From Kitasatospora phosalacinea (GTDB lineage: Bacteria > Actinomycetota > Actinomycetes > Streptomycetales > Streptomycetaceae): 64,000 nt of DNA. The notes under the pieces are model-generated. The model made no database searches and was not told where the DNA came from. It was given only the letters and a program-made list of their open reading frames with translations. Positions 33,798 through 42,583 of this stretch are shown in pieces (position 1 is the first letter of the stretch; every line of letters begins with the position of its first letter). The position numbers and the translations under genes were made by a program. The stretch lies in assembly GCF_000716545.1 (NCBI RefSeq), contig NZ_JNWZ01000028.1:1-64000 (forward strand), read 5' to 3'.

Positions 33798-34421
33798 TCA
33801 TTCGCCGCCCGGTGGTACCGCGGTACTACCCCCTTCGGGTGCCGGTACCAGCGCGGCGACCAGACGGCGGATCAGCTCCGGGCGGTCGTCCGTCCCGGCG
33901 TGACCGTGCATCAGCAGGTGGTGGACGGTGCCGACCAGGGCGAGCGCCAGCATCGGGCAGTCGGCGCCGGGGGAGAGGCGGCCGAGGCCGCGCTCGGCCT
34001 CCAGGTACGCGGTCATCGCGCCCTCCACCGCGCCCGGCCCGGGCGCGCCGTCCCGCCAGGCCCGCCCGACCCGTTCGGCCGCGCCGGGGCGGGAGAGCGC
34101 CGCGGCGGCGATCACCGGTCCGTTCGCGCCGAGCAGGACGAGCGCCGCCCGGGCCAGGTTCTCCCGGACGTCCCCCCGCCCGGCCCGGCCGGGCAGCGGG
34201 GCGACCTCGGCGGCGACCTTCGCGAAGCGGTCCAGGACGAGTTGCGCGACGAAGTCGTCCAGGTCGGCGAAGTGGTTGTACAGCAGCCCCTTCGCGCAGC
34301 CGGCCTCCTCGGTGACCGAGCGGTTGGTCAGCCCGGTCGGGCCCTCCCGGGAGAGCACCCGTCCGGCCGCGGCGAACAGCCGCTCCCGGACGTCGGGGAT
34401 CGCTACGCCGCGCGGTGACAT
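33798..34421 (-). CDS. TetR-family transcriptional regulator
   Basis: A 207-residue TetR repressor. The DNA-binding domain is RERLFAAAGRVLSREGPTGL, then SVTEEAGCAKGLLYNHFADL and DDFVAQLVLDRF. The ligand domain follows with a C-terminal CPMLALALVGTVHHLLMHGH. The start is ATG at 34419-34421 after GGGAGG. It is divergent from the methyltransferase at 34519. Two TATGGGC-N4-GCCCATA sites lie between the genes, so it probably represses both. Confidence 0.93.
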   Translation of the reverse strand: MSPRGVAIPDVRERLFAAAGRVLSREGPTGLTNRSVTEEAGCAKGLLYNHFADLDDFVAQLVLDRFAKVAAEVAPLPGRAGRGDVRENLARAALVLLGANGPVIAAAALSRPGAAERVGRAWRDGAPGPGAVEGAMTAYLEAERGLGRLSPGADCPMLALALVGTVHHLLMHGHAGTDDRPELIRRLVAALVPAPEGGSTAVPPGGE

Positions 34422-34450
34422 TCGGGTCCTCCCGGTGGGGGCCTTGCCGG

Positions 34451-34493
34451 TATGGGCACTCGCCCATACGCTGGGTATGGGCAGATGCCCATC
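34451..34493. promoter_or_regulatory. Twin TATGGGC-N4-GCCCATA operator
   Basis: A perfect inverted repeat TATGGGC-ACTC-GCCCATA spans 34451-34468. A second, with one mismatch in the right arm, TATGGGC-AGAT-GCCCATC, spans 34476-34493. Centres are 25 bases apart. Both lie in the 97-base gap between the TetR and methyltransferase start codons, the expected place for the TetR operator. Confidence 0.8.
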
Positions 34494-34518
34494 CTAGCCT
34501 TCCCGACAGGGGGACTCC

Positions 34519-35373
34519 ATGTCCGCACCGGTGAACACCGCACAGTCCGAAGCCTGGAACGGCGCCGAGGGCCGCCACTGGAGCGACCACCAGGACCGCT
34601 GGAACGCCGTCAACGAAGGCTTCGACCGGCCCCTGCTCGACGCCGCCGCGATCGGCGCCGACAGCCGCGTCCTCGACATCGGCTGCGGCGCCGGCCGGAC
34701 CACCCGGCTCGCGGCCCGCACCGCCGCCGCCACCCTCGGCCTCGACCTCTCCGGCCCGATGCTCGCCACCGCCCGCGCCCTCGCCGCCGCCGAGGGTCTC
34801 GACCGGATCGCCTTCGAACAGGGCGACGCCCAGGTCCACCCGCTGCCCGACGCCGCCTTCGACACCGCGATCAGCCGTTTCGGCACCATGTTCTTCGCCG
34901 ACCCGGTCGCCGCGTTCGCCAACGTCGCCCGCGCCCTGCGCCCCGGCGGTCGGCTCGCCTTCGTCTGCATGGCCGACCCGGCCCGCACCGAGTGGATCGC
35001 GGTGTACGACACCGTCCGCGAACTGCTCGGCGTCCCCGCCCAGGAGCCCGGGCCCGCCGACGGCCCCGGCATGTTCTCGCTCGCCGACCCGGCCCTCGTC
35101 CGCCGCGTCCTCGACGCGGCCGGCTTCGACCGCGTCCGCACCGAACCCGTCGAGGCCGCCGGCCGCTTCGGGCACGACGCCGAGGACGCCGCCGACCTGC
35201 TGCTCGGCTCCGGCCCCGGCCGGCACCTGCTCACCCTCCTCGACCCGGGGAACCCGGACGCCGCCGCCCCCCGGGTCCACGCCGCCTTCACCACCGCCCT
35301 CACCCCCCACCAGGGCCCCGACGGCGTCCGGCTGCGCACCGCCGCCTGGCTGGTCACCGCCGTCCGCCGCTGA
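34519..35373 (+). CDS. Class I SAM-dependent methyltransferase
   Basis: A 284-residue methyltransferase of the Methyltransf_11/25 type. Motif I is VLDIGCGAGRTTRLA near residue 50, then LGLDLSGPMLATARALAAAE, GDAQVHPLPDAAFDTAISRF and LRPGGRLAFVC. The C-terminal cap (SLADPALVRRVLDAAGF) matches small-molecule O/C-methyltransferases. The start is ATG at 34519 with AGGGGGA upstream. The divergent TetR regulator and twin operator suggest induction by a small molecule. Confidence 0.92.
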   Translation: MSAPVNTAQSEAWNGAEGRHWSDHQDRWNAVNEGFDRPLLDAAAIGADSRVLDIGCGAGRTTRLAARTAAATLGLDLSGPMLATARALAAAEGLDRIAFEQGDAQVHPLPDAAFDTAISRFGTMFFADPVAAFANVARALRPGGRLAFVCMADPARTEWIAVYDTVRELLGVPAQEPGPADGPGMFSLADPALVRRVLDAAGFDRVRTEPVEAAGRFGHDAEDAADLLLGSGPGRHLLTLLDPGNPDAAAPRVHAAFTTALTPHQGPDGVRLRTAAWLVTAVRR

Positions 35374-35464
35374 ACCGCCGCCCGCCGCCGAGCCGCCGTC
35401 AGGTTCCGGGCCGCCGTCCGGTTCCGCCCGGTTTCGCCGTCCCGGCCGGGGGCACACGCGCCGC

Positions 35465-36931
35465 ATGGACCAGTCACAAGCGCCGGTGCTCGAGGCCCTC
35501 GCAGCTTTCCACGCCAACCCGCTGACCGTGTTCACCCCGCCCGGGCACAAGCAGGGGCGGGGTGCCGACCCGCGGGTCCTGCGGGCCCTCGGGCCGGACG
35601 TGTTCCGTTCCGACGTGCTGGCCAGCGGCGGCCTCGACGACCGCACCGACTCGCGCGGCATCCTGCCGCACGCCCAGGCACTGATGGCCGAGGCGGTGGG
35701 CGCCGATCACACCTTCTTCTCCACCTGCGGCAGCTCCCTGTCGGTCAAGGCCGCCATGCTCTCCGTCGCCGGGCCGCACGAGGAACTGCTGGTCGGCCGG
35801 GACGCCCACAAGTCCGTGGTGGCCGGGCTGATCCTGGCCGGCATCCGCCCGGTCTGGGTCGACCCGTCCTGGGACGCGAACCTGCACCTGGCCCACCCGC
35901 CGCGCGCCGAGGCGTTCCGCGCCGCCCTGGAGCGGCACCCCGACGTCAAGGGCGCGCTGGTCACCTCGCCCACCCCGTACGGCACCTGCGCCGACCTGGA
36001 GGGCATCGCCGAGGTCTGCCACGCCGCCGGGAAGCCCCTGATCGTGGACGAGGCCTGGGGCGCGCACCTGCCCTTCCACCCCGACCTGCCGCAGTGGGCG
36101 ATGGACGCCGGGGCCGACGTCTGCGTCACCTCCGTGCACAAGATGGGCTCCGCCCTCGAACAGAGCTCGGTCTTCCACCTCCAGGGCGACCTGGTCGCCC
36201 CCGACGTCCTCAAGCAGCGCGAGGACCTGCTCGGCACCACCAGCCCCTCCGTGCTGGTGTACGCCGCGCTCGACGGCTGGCGCCGCCAGATGGTCCAGCA
36301 CGGCCGCGAGCTGTACGGGGCCGCCCTGACGCTCGCCGCCGACGTCCGCGAGCGGATCGAGGCCGTCGAGGGCCTGCACGTCCACGGCCGGGACGACTTC
36401 TGCGGCCCCGAACTGGCCGCCGACCTCGACCCGCTCCAGGTCATCATCGACATCTCCGCGCTCGGCACCACCGGCTACCGGGCCGGCGACTGGCTGCGCT
36501 CCCACCACCAGCTCACCCTGCACGTCTGCGACCACCGCCGGATCAGCGCCCAGCTCACCCACGCCGACGACAGCACCACCGCCGACGCCCTGCTGCACGG
36601 CCTGCGCGAACTCGTCGCCGCCGCGCCGACCCTGCGCCCGGCCACCACCGTGGACGTCCCCGACCCCGGTGAGCTGCGCCTCGACCAGGAGGCGCTGCCG
36701 CGCGACGCCTTCTTCGGGCCGACCGAACACGTGCCGCTGGAGAAGGCGTCCGGCCGGATCGCCGCCGAGATGCTCACCCCCTACCCGCCCGGCATCCCCG
36801 CCGTCGTCCCCGGCGAGCGCCTGAACGACGCCGTCCTGGACTACCTGCGCACCGGGCTGGACGCGGGCATGCTCGTCCCCGACAGCGCCGACTCCGAACT
36901 GAAGACCGTCAAGGTCGCCCGCGAGACATGA
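35465..36931 (+). CDS. PLP-dependent Orn/Lys/Arg decarboxylase-family protein
   Basis: A 488-residue fold-type I PLP enzyme of the group III (Orn/Lys/Arg) decarboxylase family. The N-terminus has TVFTPPGHKQGRG, then FRSDVLASGGLDDRTDSRG. The cofactor Lys is in CVTSVHKMGSALEQSS near residue 227, and the Asp contacting the PLP nitrogen is in LIVDEAWGAHLPF. The C-terminal domain contains AAEMLTPYPPGIPAVVPGER, typical of the family. Length fits. Whether it decarboxylates lysine, ornithine or arginine is not decided by sequence. It overlaps the CinA-C gene by 4 bases. Confidence 0.93.
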   Translation: MDQSQAPVLEALAAFHANPLTVFTPPGHKQGRGADPRVLRALGPDVFRSDVLASGGLDDRTDSRGILPHAQALMAEAVGADHTFFSTCGSSLSVKAAMLSVAGPHEELLVGRDAHKSVVAGLILAGIRPVWVDPSWDANLHLAHPPRAEAFRAALERHPDVKGALVTSPTPYGTCADLEGIAEVCHAAGKPLIVDEAWGAHLPFHPDLPQWAMDAGADVCVTSVHKMGSALEQSSVFHLQGDLVAPDVLKQREDLLGTTSPSVLVYAALDGWRRQMVQHGRELYGAALTLAADVRERIEAVEGLHVHGRDDFCGPELAADLDPLQVIIDISALGTTGYRAGDWLRSHHQLTLHVCDHRRISAQLTHADDSTTADALLHGLRELVAAAPTLRPATTVDVPDPGELRLDQEALPRDAFFGPTEHVPLEKASGRIAAEMLTPYPPGIPAVVPGERLNDAVLDYLRTGLDAGMLVPDSADSELKTVKVARET

Positions 36932-37443
36932 GCACCGGCACCCCCCGCCCCGCTCTGCCGGACAGCGCCGTGCTGGCCCGCCAGGTCACCGCCGCGCTCG
37001 CCGCCGCCGGCCACACCGTCGCCACCGCCGAGTCGCTGACCGCCGGACGGCTCGCCTCCGTCCTCGCCGACGCCCCCGGCGCGGGCGGGGTGTTCCTCGG
37101 CGGCGTCGTCGCCTACGCGGCCGAGGTCAAGAGCGGCCTGCTGCGGGTGGACGAGGCCCTGATCGCCGACCAGGGCACCGTCCACCCCGAGGTGGCCGCC
37201 CAGATGGCCGAGGGCGTCCGGGCCCGCACCCACGCCACCTACGGCCTGGCCACCACCGGCGTCGCCGGGCCCGCCCCGCACGACGGCCGGCCCGTCGGCA
37301 CCGTGCACGTCGCCGTCAGCGGCCCCGGCGGCACCCGCACCGCCCGGCCCGAACCACCCACCGACCGCCCCGCCGACATCCGGGCCGCCGCCGTCGAAGC
37401 CGCCCTGCGGCTGCTGCGCGACCACCTGCGGCCCGGCGGCTGA
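36928..37443 (+). CDS. pncC: CinA C-terminal-domain protein (nicotinamide-nucleotide amidohydrolase)
   Basis: A 171-residue stand-alone CinA C-terminal domain. The core is TVATAESLTAGRLASVLADA, then FLGGVVAYAAEVKSGLLRV and ATTGVAGPAPHDGRPVGTVH. The family deamidates nicotinamide mononucleotide to nicotinic acid mononucleotide for NAD salvage. The start ATG overlaps the decarboxylase stop (ATGA), so the two are co-translated. The gene symbol is by family analogy. Confidence 0.9.
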   Translation: MSTGTPRPALPDSAVLARQVTAALAAAGHTVATAESLTAGRLASVLADAPGAGGVFLGGVVAYAAEVKSGLLRVDEALIADQGTVHPEVAAQMAEGVRARTHATYGLATTGVAGPAPHDGRPVGTVHVAVSGPGGTRTARPEPPTDRPADIRAAAVEAALRLLRDHLRPGG

Positions 37444-37480
37444 ACGGGCCGGGCCCGACCCCCCCGAGCGAAAGGCACCG

Positions 37481-38455
37481 ATGGGACGGCTGACCACCAG
37501 CGACCCGCACGCCCCCGGCTGGAGCCGCCGACGGCAGGGCCGGGGCTTCTCCTACCGCGACACCGACGGCACCCCGCTGCGCGACCCCGCCGCCCTGGCC
37601 CGGATCAGGGCGCTCGCCGTCCCCCCGGCCTGGACCGAGGTGTGGATCTGCCCGAAACCCACCGGGCACCTCCAGGCCGTCGGCACCGACGAGGCCGGGC
37701 GCCGCCAGTACCTCTACCACCCCGACTTCCGGGCCCGGCGCGAGGCCGCCAAGCACGACCACGTCCTGGCCTTCGCCCGGACCCTGCCCGCCCTGCGCGC
37801 CCGCCTCGCGGCCGACCTCGAACTGCGCGGCCTGCGGCACGACCGGGTCGCCGCCTGCGCGGTGCGCCTGCTCGACCTCGGCTTCTTCCGGATCGGCTCC
37901 CCGGCCTACCGCGAGGCCAACGGCTCGCACGGCCTCACCACGCTGCTGCGCGCGCAGAGCACCGTGCGCGGCGACCGCCTGCACTTCTCGTACACCGCGA
38001 AGTCCGGCCGGCACCGCGAACTCACCCTCACCGACACCGCCGCCGCCCGGACCGTCCGCGCCCTGCGGCGGCGCGCCGACCGGGACCCCGCGCTGTGGGC
38101 GTACTGGGAGGGCCGGTGCTGGCACCCCCTGACCGCCCCCGACCTGAACGGCTACCTGCGCGAGCACACCGGCACCGACGCCACCGCCAAGGACTTCCGC
38201 ACCTGGCACGCCACCGTCCTCGCCGCCGTCGGCCTGGCCGGCTCCCGGTCGGGGCCTGGCCGCCGCGCCGTGGCCCGGGTGGTCAGGGAGGTCGCCGACC
38301 ACCTGGGCAACACCCCGGCCGTGTGCCGGGCCTCCTACATCAACCCGCGCCTGCTGGAGCTGTACGACCGGGGCGTCACCATCGCCGACGCCCTGCCCGA
38401 CCCGGCCCCGGGCCCGGCCGCCGAACGGGCCGTCCTCGACCTGCTCGGCCCCTGA
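37481..38455 (+). CDS. DNA topoisomerase IB
   Basis: A 324-residue type IB (poxvirus/eukaryote-like) topoisomerase. The N-terminal domain holds GFSYRDTDGTPLRDPAALAR, then AVPPAWTEVWICPKPTGHLQ and GRRQYLYHPDFRARREAAKH. The catalytic domain has FFRIGSPAYREANGSHGLTT, KSGRHRELTL, KDFRTWHATVLA and the nucleophilic Tyr in VCRASYINPRLLELYDRG. It relaxes supercoils through a 3'-phosphotyrosine bond. The start is ATG at 37481, 37 bases after pncC. Confidence 0.93.
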   Translation: MGRLTTSDPHAPGWSRRRQGRGFSYRDTDGTPLRDPAALARIRALAVPPAWTEVWICPKPTGHLQAVGTDEAGRRQYLYHPDFRARREAAKHDHVLAFARTLPALRARLAADLELRGLRHDRVAACAVRLLDLGFFRIGSPAYREANGSHGLTTLLRAQSTVRGDRLHFSYTAKSGRHRELTLTDTAAARTVRALRRRADRDPALWAYWEGRCWHPLTAPDLNGYLREHTGTDATAKDFRTWHATVLAAVGLAGSRSGPGRRAVARVVREVADHLGNTPAVCRASYINPRLLELYDRGVTIADALPDPAPGPAAERAVLDLLGP

Positions 38456-38591
38456 CCGCCCGGCGCATACCGGGCCGCCCCCCCGGGTACACGCGGCAGC
38501 CGCCGGACGGAGTGCGGCGCACGCAGCACGGGACACCCGGCACGGAACACCCAGCACGAGCACGCAGCACAGCAGAGCACGGAGGTGGAGC
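38456..38591. other. Intergenic leader with imperfect CACGCAGCAC-like repeats
   Basis: Between topoisomerase IB and the molybdoenzyme, 38518-38585 consists of imperfect repeats of the AGCACG/ACACCC type on one strand, A/C-biased compared with the surrounding sequence. A CACGGAGGTGG ribosome binding site closes it. No gene is present. Confidence 0.6.
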
Positions 38592-41054
38592 ATGCGAGAA
38601 CGGATCGACCGGATCGCCGAACCCTGGGGCGACCGCACCCCGTACGGACCCGGGCAGCCGTGGCCGGTGCGCCGCGACACCCACCTGACCGGGACGGGCG
38701 TGGACCGCTGGGTGCCGACCGCCTCGCTGCTGCACTCCAACGGCGACGCGATGGACGTCGCGGTGCGCGACGGCCGGATCGTCGGGGTGCGCGGCCGGGC
38801 GGACGACCGGGTCAACCGGGGGCGGCTCGGCCCCAAGGACCTGTTCGGCTGGCAGGCCAACCACGCCGACGACCGGCTCACCGTGCCCCTGGTGCGGCGG
38901 AACGGCCGCCTGGAGGAGAGCGACTGGGACACCGCGATGGGCCTGGTCGTCGACCGGACCAGGCACCTGCTGGACGCCCACGGCCCCGGCTCGATCGGCT
39001 TCTACACCTCCGGGCAGCTGTTCCTGGAGGAGTACTACACCCTCGCGGTGATCGCCCGCGCGGGCATCGGCACCAACCACCTGGACGGCAACACCCGGCT
39101 GTGCACCGCCACCGCCGCCGAGGCGCTCAAGGAGACCTTCGGCTGCGACGGCCAGCCCGCCTCGTACACCGACGTCGACCACTGCGACACGCTCGCGTTG
39201 TACGGCCACAACATGGCCGAGACCCAGCCGGTGCTGTGGATGCGGGTGCTGGACCGCCTCGCCGGGCCCACCCCGCCCCGGCTGCTGTGCGTCGACCCCC
39301 GGCCCACCCCCGTCGCGGCCCGCTCCGAGGTGCACCTCGCCCCCCGGATCGGCACCAACGTCGCGCTGCTCAACGCGCTGCTGCACGAACTCGTCCGCAC
39401 CGACCGGATCGACCACGCGTACGTGGACGCGCACACCGTCGGGTACGAGGAACTCGCCGCCGGCGTCGCGAGGTGCACGCCCGCGTGGGCCGCGCGGATC
39501 TGCGACGTGCCCGCCCGGGAGATCGAACGGGCCGCCGAACTGCTGGGCGAGGCACGGGCGTTGCTCTCCACCGTGCTCCAGGGCGTCTACCAGTCGCACC
39601 AGGCGACCGCCGCCGCCGTCCAGGTGAACAACATCCAGCTGGTGCGCGGCATGCTCGGCCGCCCCGGCTGCGGGGTGCTCCAGATGAACGGCCAGCCCAC
39701 CGCCGAGAACACCCGCGAGTGCGGCGCCGACGGCGACCTGCCGGGCTTCCGCAACTGGGAGAACGAGCAGCACGTCGTCGAACTCGCGAAGCTGTGGAAC
39801 GTGGACGTGGACCGCATCCCGCACCACGGCCCGCCCACCCCCGCGATGCAGATCTTCCGGTACGCCGAGCAGGGCTCGATCAAGCTGCTGTGGATCTCCG
39901 GCACCAACCCGGCCGTCTCGCTGCCCGAGCTCGCCCGGATCCGCGAACTCCTGCGCTCCGAGGGCCTGTTCACCGTCGTCCAGGACCTCTACCCGACCGA
40001 GACCGCGCTGCTCGCCGACGTGGTGCTGCCCGCCGCCACCTGGGGCGAGAAGACCGGCACCTTCACCAACGCCGACCGCACCGTCCACCTGTGCGAACAG
40101 GCCGTCGAGCCGCCCGGACAGGCCCGCCCCGACCTCGCCATCCTGCTCGACTACGCCCGCCGGATGGACTTCCGCGACCGCGACGGCGCCCCGCTGATCG
40201 GCTGGCACGACCCGCGCGGCGCGTTCGAAGCCTGGCAGCGCTGTTCCGCCGGGCGCCCCTGCGACTACACCGGCCTCAGCTACGAGCTGCTGCGCGAACG
40301 CGGCGGCGTCCAGTGGCCCTGCGACGCCGACCACCCCGACGGCACCGAACGCCTCTACACCGACGGCATCAGCTGGGCCGCCCCCGACACCTGCGAGAGC
40401 TACGGGCGCGACCTGGTCACCGGCGCCTCCGTCTCCGAGACCGAGTACCGGGCGCTCAACCCCCACGGCAAGGCGGTGCTCAAGGCCGCCGAGTACCTGC
40501 CCCCGCACGAGGACGTCAGCGACGACTACCCGCTGCAACTCACCACCGGCCGCACCCTCTACCACTTCCACACCCGCACCAAGACCGGCCGCGTCCCCCA
40601 ACTCGACGCCGCCGCCCCCGAGATGTGGGTCGAGATCGGCGCCGGGGAGGCCCGCCGGCGCGGCCTGGGGGAGGGCGACCTGGTCGAGGTCGCCACCCCG
40701 CGCGGCGCCGTCCGGGCCCGGCTGCGGGTCACCGCGCTGCGCGACGGACTGCTCTTCCTGCCCTTCCACTACGGCTACTGGGACACCCCCGGCCGCACCG
40801 GCCCCGGCCCCGAGGGCGGGCGCGCCGCCAACGAGACCACCGTCACCGACTGGGACCCGGTCTCCAAACAGCCCCTCTACAAGACCGCCGCCGCCCGCCT
40901 CACCCGGCTCGCCCCCGCCGACGGTACCCCTGCGCCCGCCCCCACCACCACCGCTTCCGCACCCGCCGACCCCGCCGCCGCACCCCCCACCACCGGCGGC
41001 CCCGCCGCGCTCGCCGACCAGCGGCCCGAACCCGCACCGGAGGCCACCCCGTGA
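38592..41054 (+). CDS. Molybdopterin oxidoreductase (nitrate-reductase-like), Fe-S cysteines missing
   Basis: An 820-residue bis-MGD oxidoreductase of the DMSO-reductase superfamily, most like assimilatory nitrate reductase/formate dehydrogenase. Conserved blocks are GRLGPKDLFGWQANHADDRL, SIGFYTSGQLFLEEYYTLAV, DGNTRLCTATAAEALKETFG (the Cys is the expected Mo ligand), LQGVYQSHQATAAAVQVNNI, GTNPAVSLPEL and GRTLYHFHTRTKTGRVPQLD. The N-terminal Cys-x2-Cys-x3-Cys...Cys site is absent: the aligned stretch VPTASLLHSNGDAMDVAVRD has no Cys. A 55-residue Pro/Ala/Thr tail follows residue 765. It is coupled by a GTGA overlap to the helical protein at 41051. Confidence 0.92.
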   Translation: MRERIDRIAEPWGDRTPYGPGQPWPVRRDTHLTGTGVDRWVPTASLLHSNGDAMDVAVRDGRIVGVRGRADDRVNRGRLGPKDLFGWQANHADDRLTVPLVRRNGRLEESDWDTAMGLVVDRTRHLLDAHGPGSIGFYTSGQLFLEEYYTLAVIARAGIGTNHLDGNTRLCTATAAEALKETFGCDGQPASYTDVDHCDTLALYGHNMAETQPVLWMRVLDRLAGPTPPRLLCVDPRPTPVAARSEVHLAPRIGTNVALLNALLHELVRTDRIDHAYVDAHTVGYEELAAGVARCTPAWAARICDVPAREIERAAELLGEARALLSTVLQGVYQSHQATAAAVQVNNIQLVRGMLGRPGCGVLQMNGQPTAENTRECGADGDLPGFRNWENEQHVVELAKLWNVDVDRIPHHGPPTPAMQIFRYAEQGSIKLLWISGTNPAVSLPELARIRELLRSEGLFTVVQDLYPTETALLADVVLPAATWGEKTGTFTNADRTVHLCEQAVEPPGQARPDLAILLDYARRMDFRDRDGAPLIGWHDPRGAFEAWQRCSAGRPCDYTGLSYELLRERGGVQWPCDADHPDGTERLYTDGISWAAPDTCESYGRDLVTGASVSETEYRALNPHGKAVLKAAEYLPPHEDVSDDYPLQLTTGRTLYHFHTRTKTGRVPQLDAAAPEMWVEIGAGEARRRGLGEGDLVEVATPRGAVRARLRVTALRDGLLFLPFHYGYWDTPGRTGPGPEGGRAANETTVTDWDPVSKQPLYKTAAARLTRLAPADGTPAPAPTTTASAPADPAAAPPTTGGPAALADQRPEPAPEATP

Positions 41055-41533
41055 ACCCCGTCGAAGCCGTCCTGCGCACCCTGCACGACGGCGAACTCGC
41101 CCTCCGGGACGACCTGCTGGCCGCCGCCGGGGACCACCGCGCCGAGCACGAGTTCCACCACGTCGCCACCGACACCGCCCGCTGGTCCGCGGAGCACGCC
41201 CGCCTGATCGCCGCCACCGCCGCCGCCCGCGACCTGCACCTGCCCGCCGACCGCGACCCCGCCGCCCTCACCCGGCTGCGCCGCAAGGCCGCCGAGGACC
41301 TCGCCCCGCGGCCGGACGGCCTCCCCGACCTGCTGGAGACCCTGACCGCGCTGCACCTCGCCGCCACCCGCAACTCGCTGCACTGGGAGATGCTCGCCCA
41401 GGCCGCGCAGGCCGGCCGGGACGGCGAACTGCTGGACCTGGCGAGCCGCTGCCACCCGCAGACGCTCCGCCAACTGCGCTGGACCAACACCCTGATCAAG
41501 ACGCTCGCCCCGCAACTGCTGACCGCGAGCTGA
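41051..41533 (+). CDS. Helical (ferritin-like) protein coupled to the molybdoenzyme
   Basis: A 160-residue, almost wholly helical protein starting at GTG 41051, which overlaps the molybdoenzyme stop by 4 bases. It has E/H-rich helices (RTLHDGELALRDDLLAAAGD, AEHEFHHVATDTARWSAEHA, LHLAATRNSLHWEMLAQAAQ), resembling a four-helix bundle. No family is recognised. Position suggests it partners or chaperones the oxidoreductase. It could bind a metal through its clustered His/Glu. Confidence 0.8.
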   Translation: MNPVEAVLRTLHDGELALRDDLLAAAGDHRAEHEFHHVATDTARWSAEHARLIAATAAARDLHLPADRDPAALTRLRRKAAEDLAPRPDGLPDLLETLTALHLAATRNSLHWEMLAQAAQAGRDGELLDLASRCHPQTLRQLRWTNTLIKTLAPQLLTAS

Positions 41534-41559
41534 CCGCAGCAGTCCCGAGAGGAACCACC

Positions 41560-42522
41560 ATGCGCATCGGATACACCCTCATGACGGAGCAGCGCGGCCC
41601 GCGCGACCTGGTCGCCGACGCGGTCCGCGCCGAACGGGCCGGGTTCGACTTCGCGGTGATCTCCGACCACTACTTCCCCTGGCTGGACGAGCAGGGCCAC
41701 GCCCCCTACGCCTGGGCGGTGCTCGGCGCGGTCGCCCAGGCCACCGAGACGCTGCCGCTGATGACCTACGTCACCTGCCCGACCGTCCGCTACCACCCGG
41801 CGGTGGTGGCGCAGAAGGCCGCCACCGTGCAACTGCTCTCTGAAGGGCGCTTCCGGCTCGGGCTGGGCAGCGGCGAGAACCTCAACGAGCACGTGGTGGG
41901 CCGCGGCTGGCCGCCCGTCGCGGTGCGCCAGGAGATGCTGGCCGAGGCCGTGGAGATCATCCGGGCGCTGTTCGCCGGCGGGTACGTCACCCACCACGGA
42001 CGGCACTTCCAGGTCGACGGCGCCAAGCTGTGGGACCTGCCCGACCAGCCGCCCCCGATCGGCGTCGCCGTCTCCGGGCCGGTCTCCTGCGCCACCGCCG
42101 GGCGGCTCGCCGACCTGGTGATCGCCGTCCAGCCCGAGCGGGAACTGCTCACCGCCTTCGCCGAGGCGGGCGGAGCCGGCAAACCCTCGGTCGGCCAGGT
42201 CCCGATCTGCTTCGACCGCGACCGGGACGCCGCCATCGCCCGCGCGCACGCCCAGTTCCGCTGGTTCGGCGGCGGCTGGAAGGTCAACGCCGACCTGCCC
42301 GGCACCGCTGGCTTCGCCGCCGCCAACCAGTACGTCCGCCCCGAGGACGTCGCCGCCTCCATCCCGTGCGGCGACCGGGTCGAGGACTTCCTCGAGGCCG
42401 TCCGCCCCTACGCCGAGGCCGGGTTCGACGAACTCGCCCTGATCCAGGTCGGCGGCGACAGCCAGCCCGGGTTCACCGACTGGGCCGAGAAGGAACTGCT
42501 GCCCGCGCTGCGCGCCGCCTGA
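41560..42522 (+). CDS. F420-dependent LLM-class oxidoreductase (Fgd-like)
   Basis: A 320-residue luciferase-like TIM-barrel enzyme, closest in pattern to F420-dependent glucose-6-phosphate dehydrogenase-like proteins. Recognisable segments are IGYTLMTEQRGPRDLVADAV, FAVISDHYFPWLDEQGHAPY, TCPTVRYHPAVVAQKAATVQ, RFRLGLGSGENLNEHVVGRG and VAVSGPVSCATAGRLADLV. Coenzyme F420 is the expected hydride carrier. It starts at ATG 41560 after GAGAGGAACC, 26 bases after the helical gene, so it may belong to the same operon as the molybdoenzyme. Confidence 0.9.
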   Translation: MRIGYTLMTEQRGPRDLVADAVRAERAGFDFAVISDHYFPWLDEQGHAPYAWAVLGAVAQATETLPLMTYVTCPTVRYHPAVVAQKAATVQLLSEGRFRLGLGSGENLNEHVVGRGWPPVAVRQEMLAEAVEIIRALFAGGYVTHHGRHFQVDGAKLWDLPDQPPPIGVAVSGPVSCATAGRLADLVIAVQPERELLTAFAEAGGAGKPSVGQVPICFDRDRDAAIARAHAQFRWFGGGWKVNADLPGTAGFAAANQYVRPEDVAASIPCGDRVEDFLEAVRPYAEAGFDELALIQVGGDSQPGFTDWAEKELLPALRAA

Positions 42523-42528
42523 CCCGGA

Positions 42529-42574
42529 CCGCCGCACCGCCGCCCCGGTCTCGGCCGGGGCGGCGGTGCGGCGG
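42529..42574. terminator. Perfect 20-bp hairpin
   Basis: CCGCCGCACCGCCGCCCCGG (42529-42548) pairs perfectly with 42555-42574 across a 6-base loop. It separates the convergent LLM oxidoreductase and alcohol dehydrogenase genes. Confidence 0.88.
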
Positions 42575-42583
42575 CGCGGTCGG

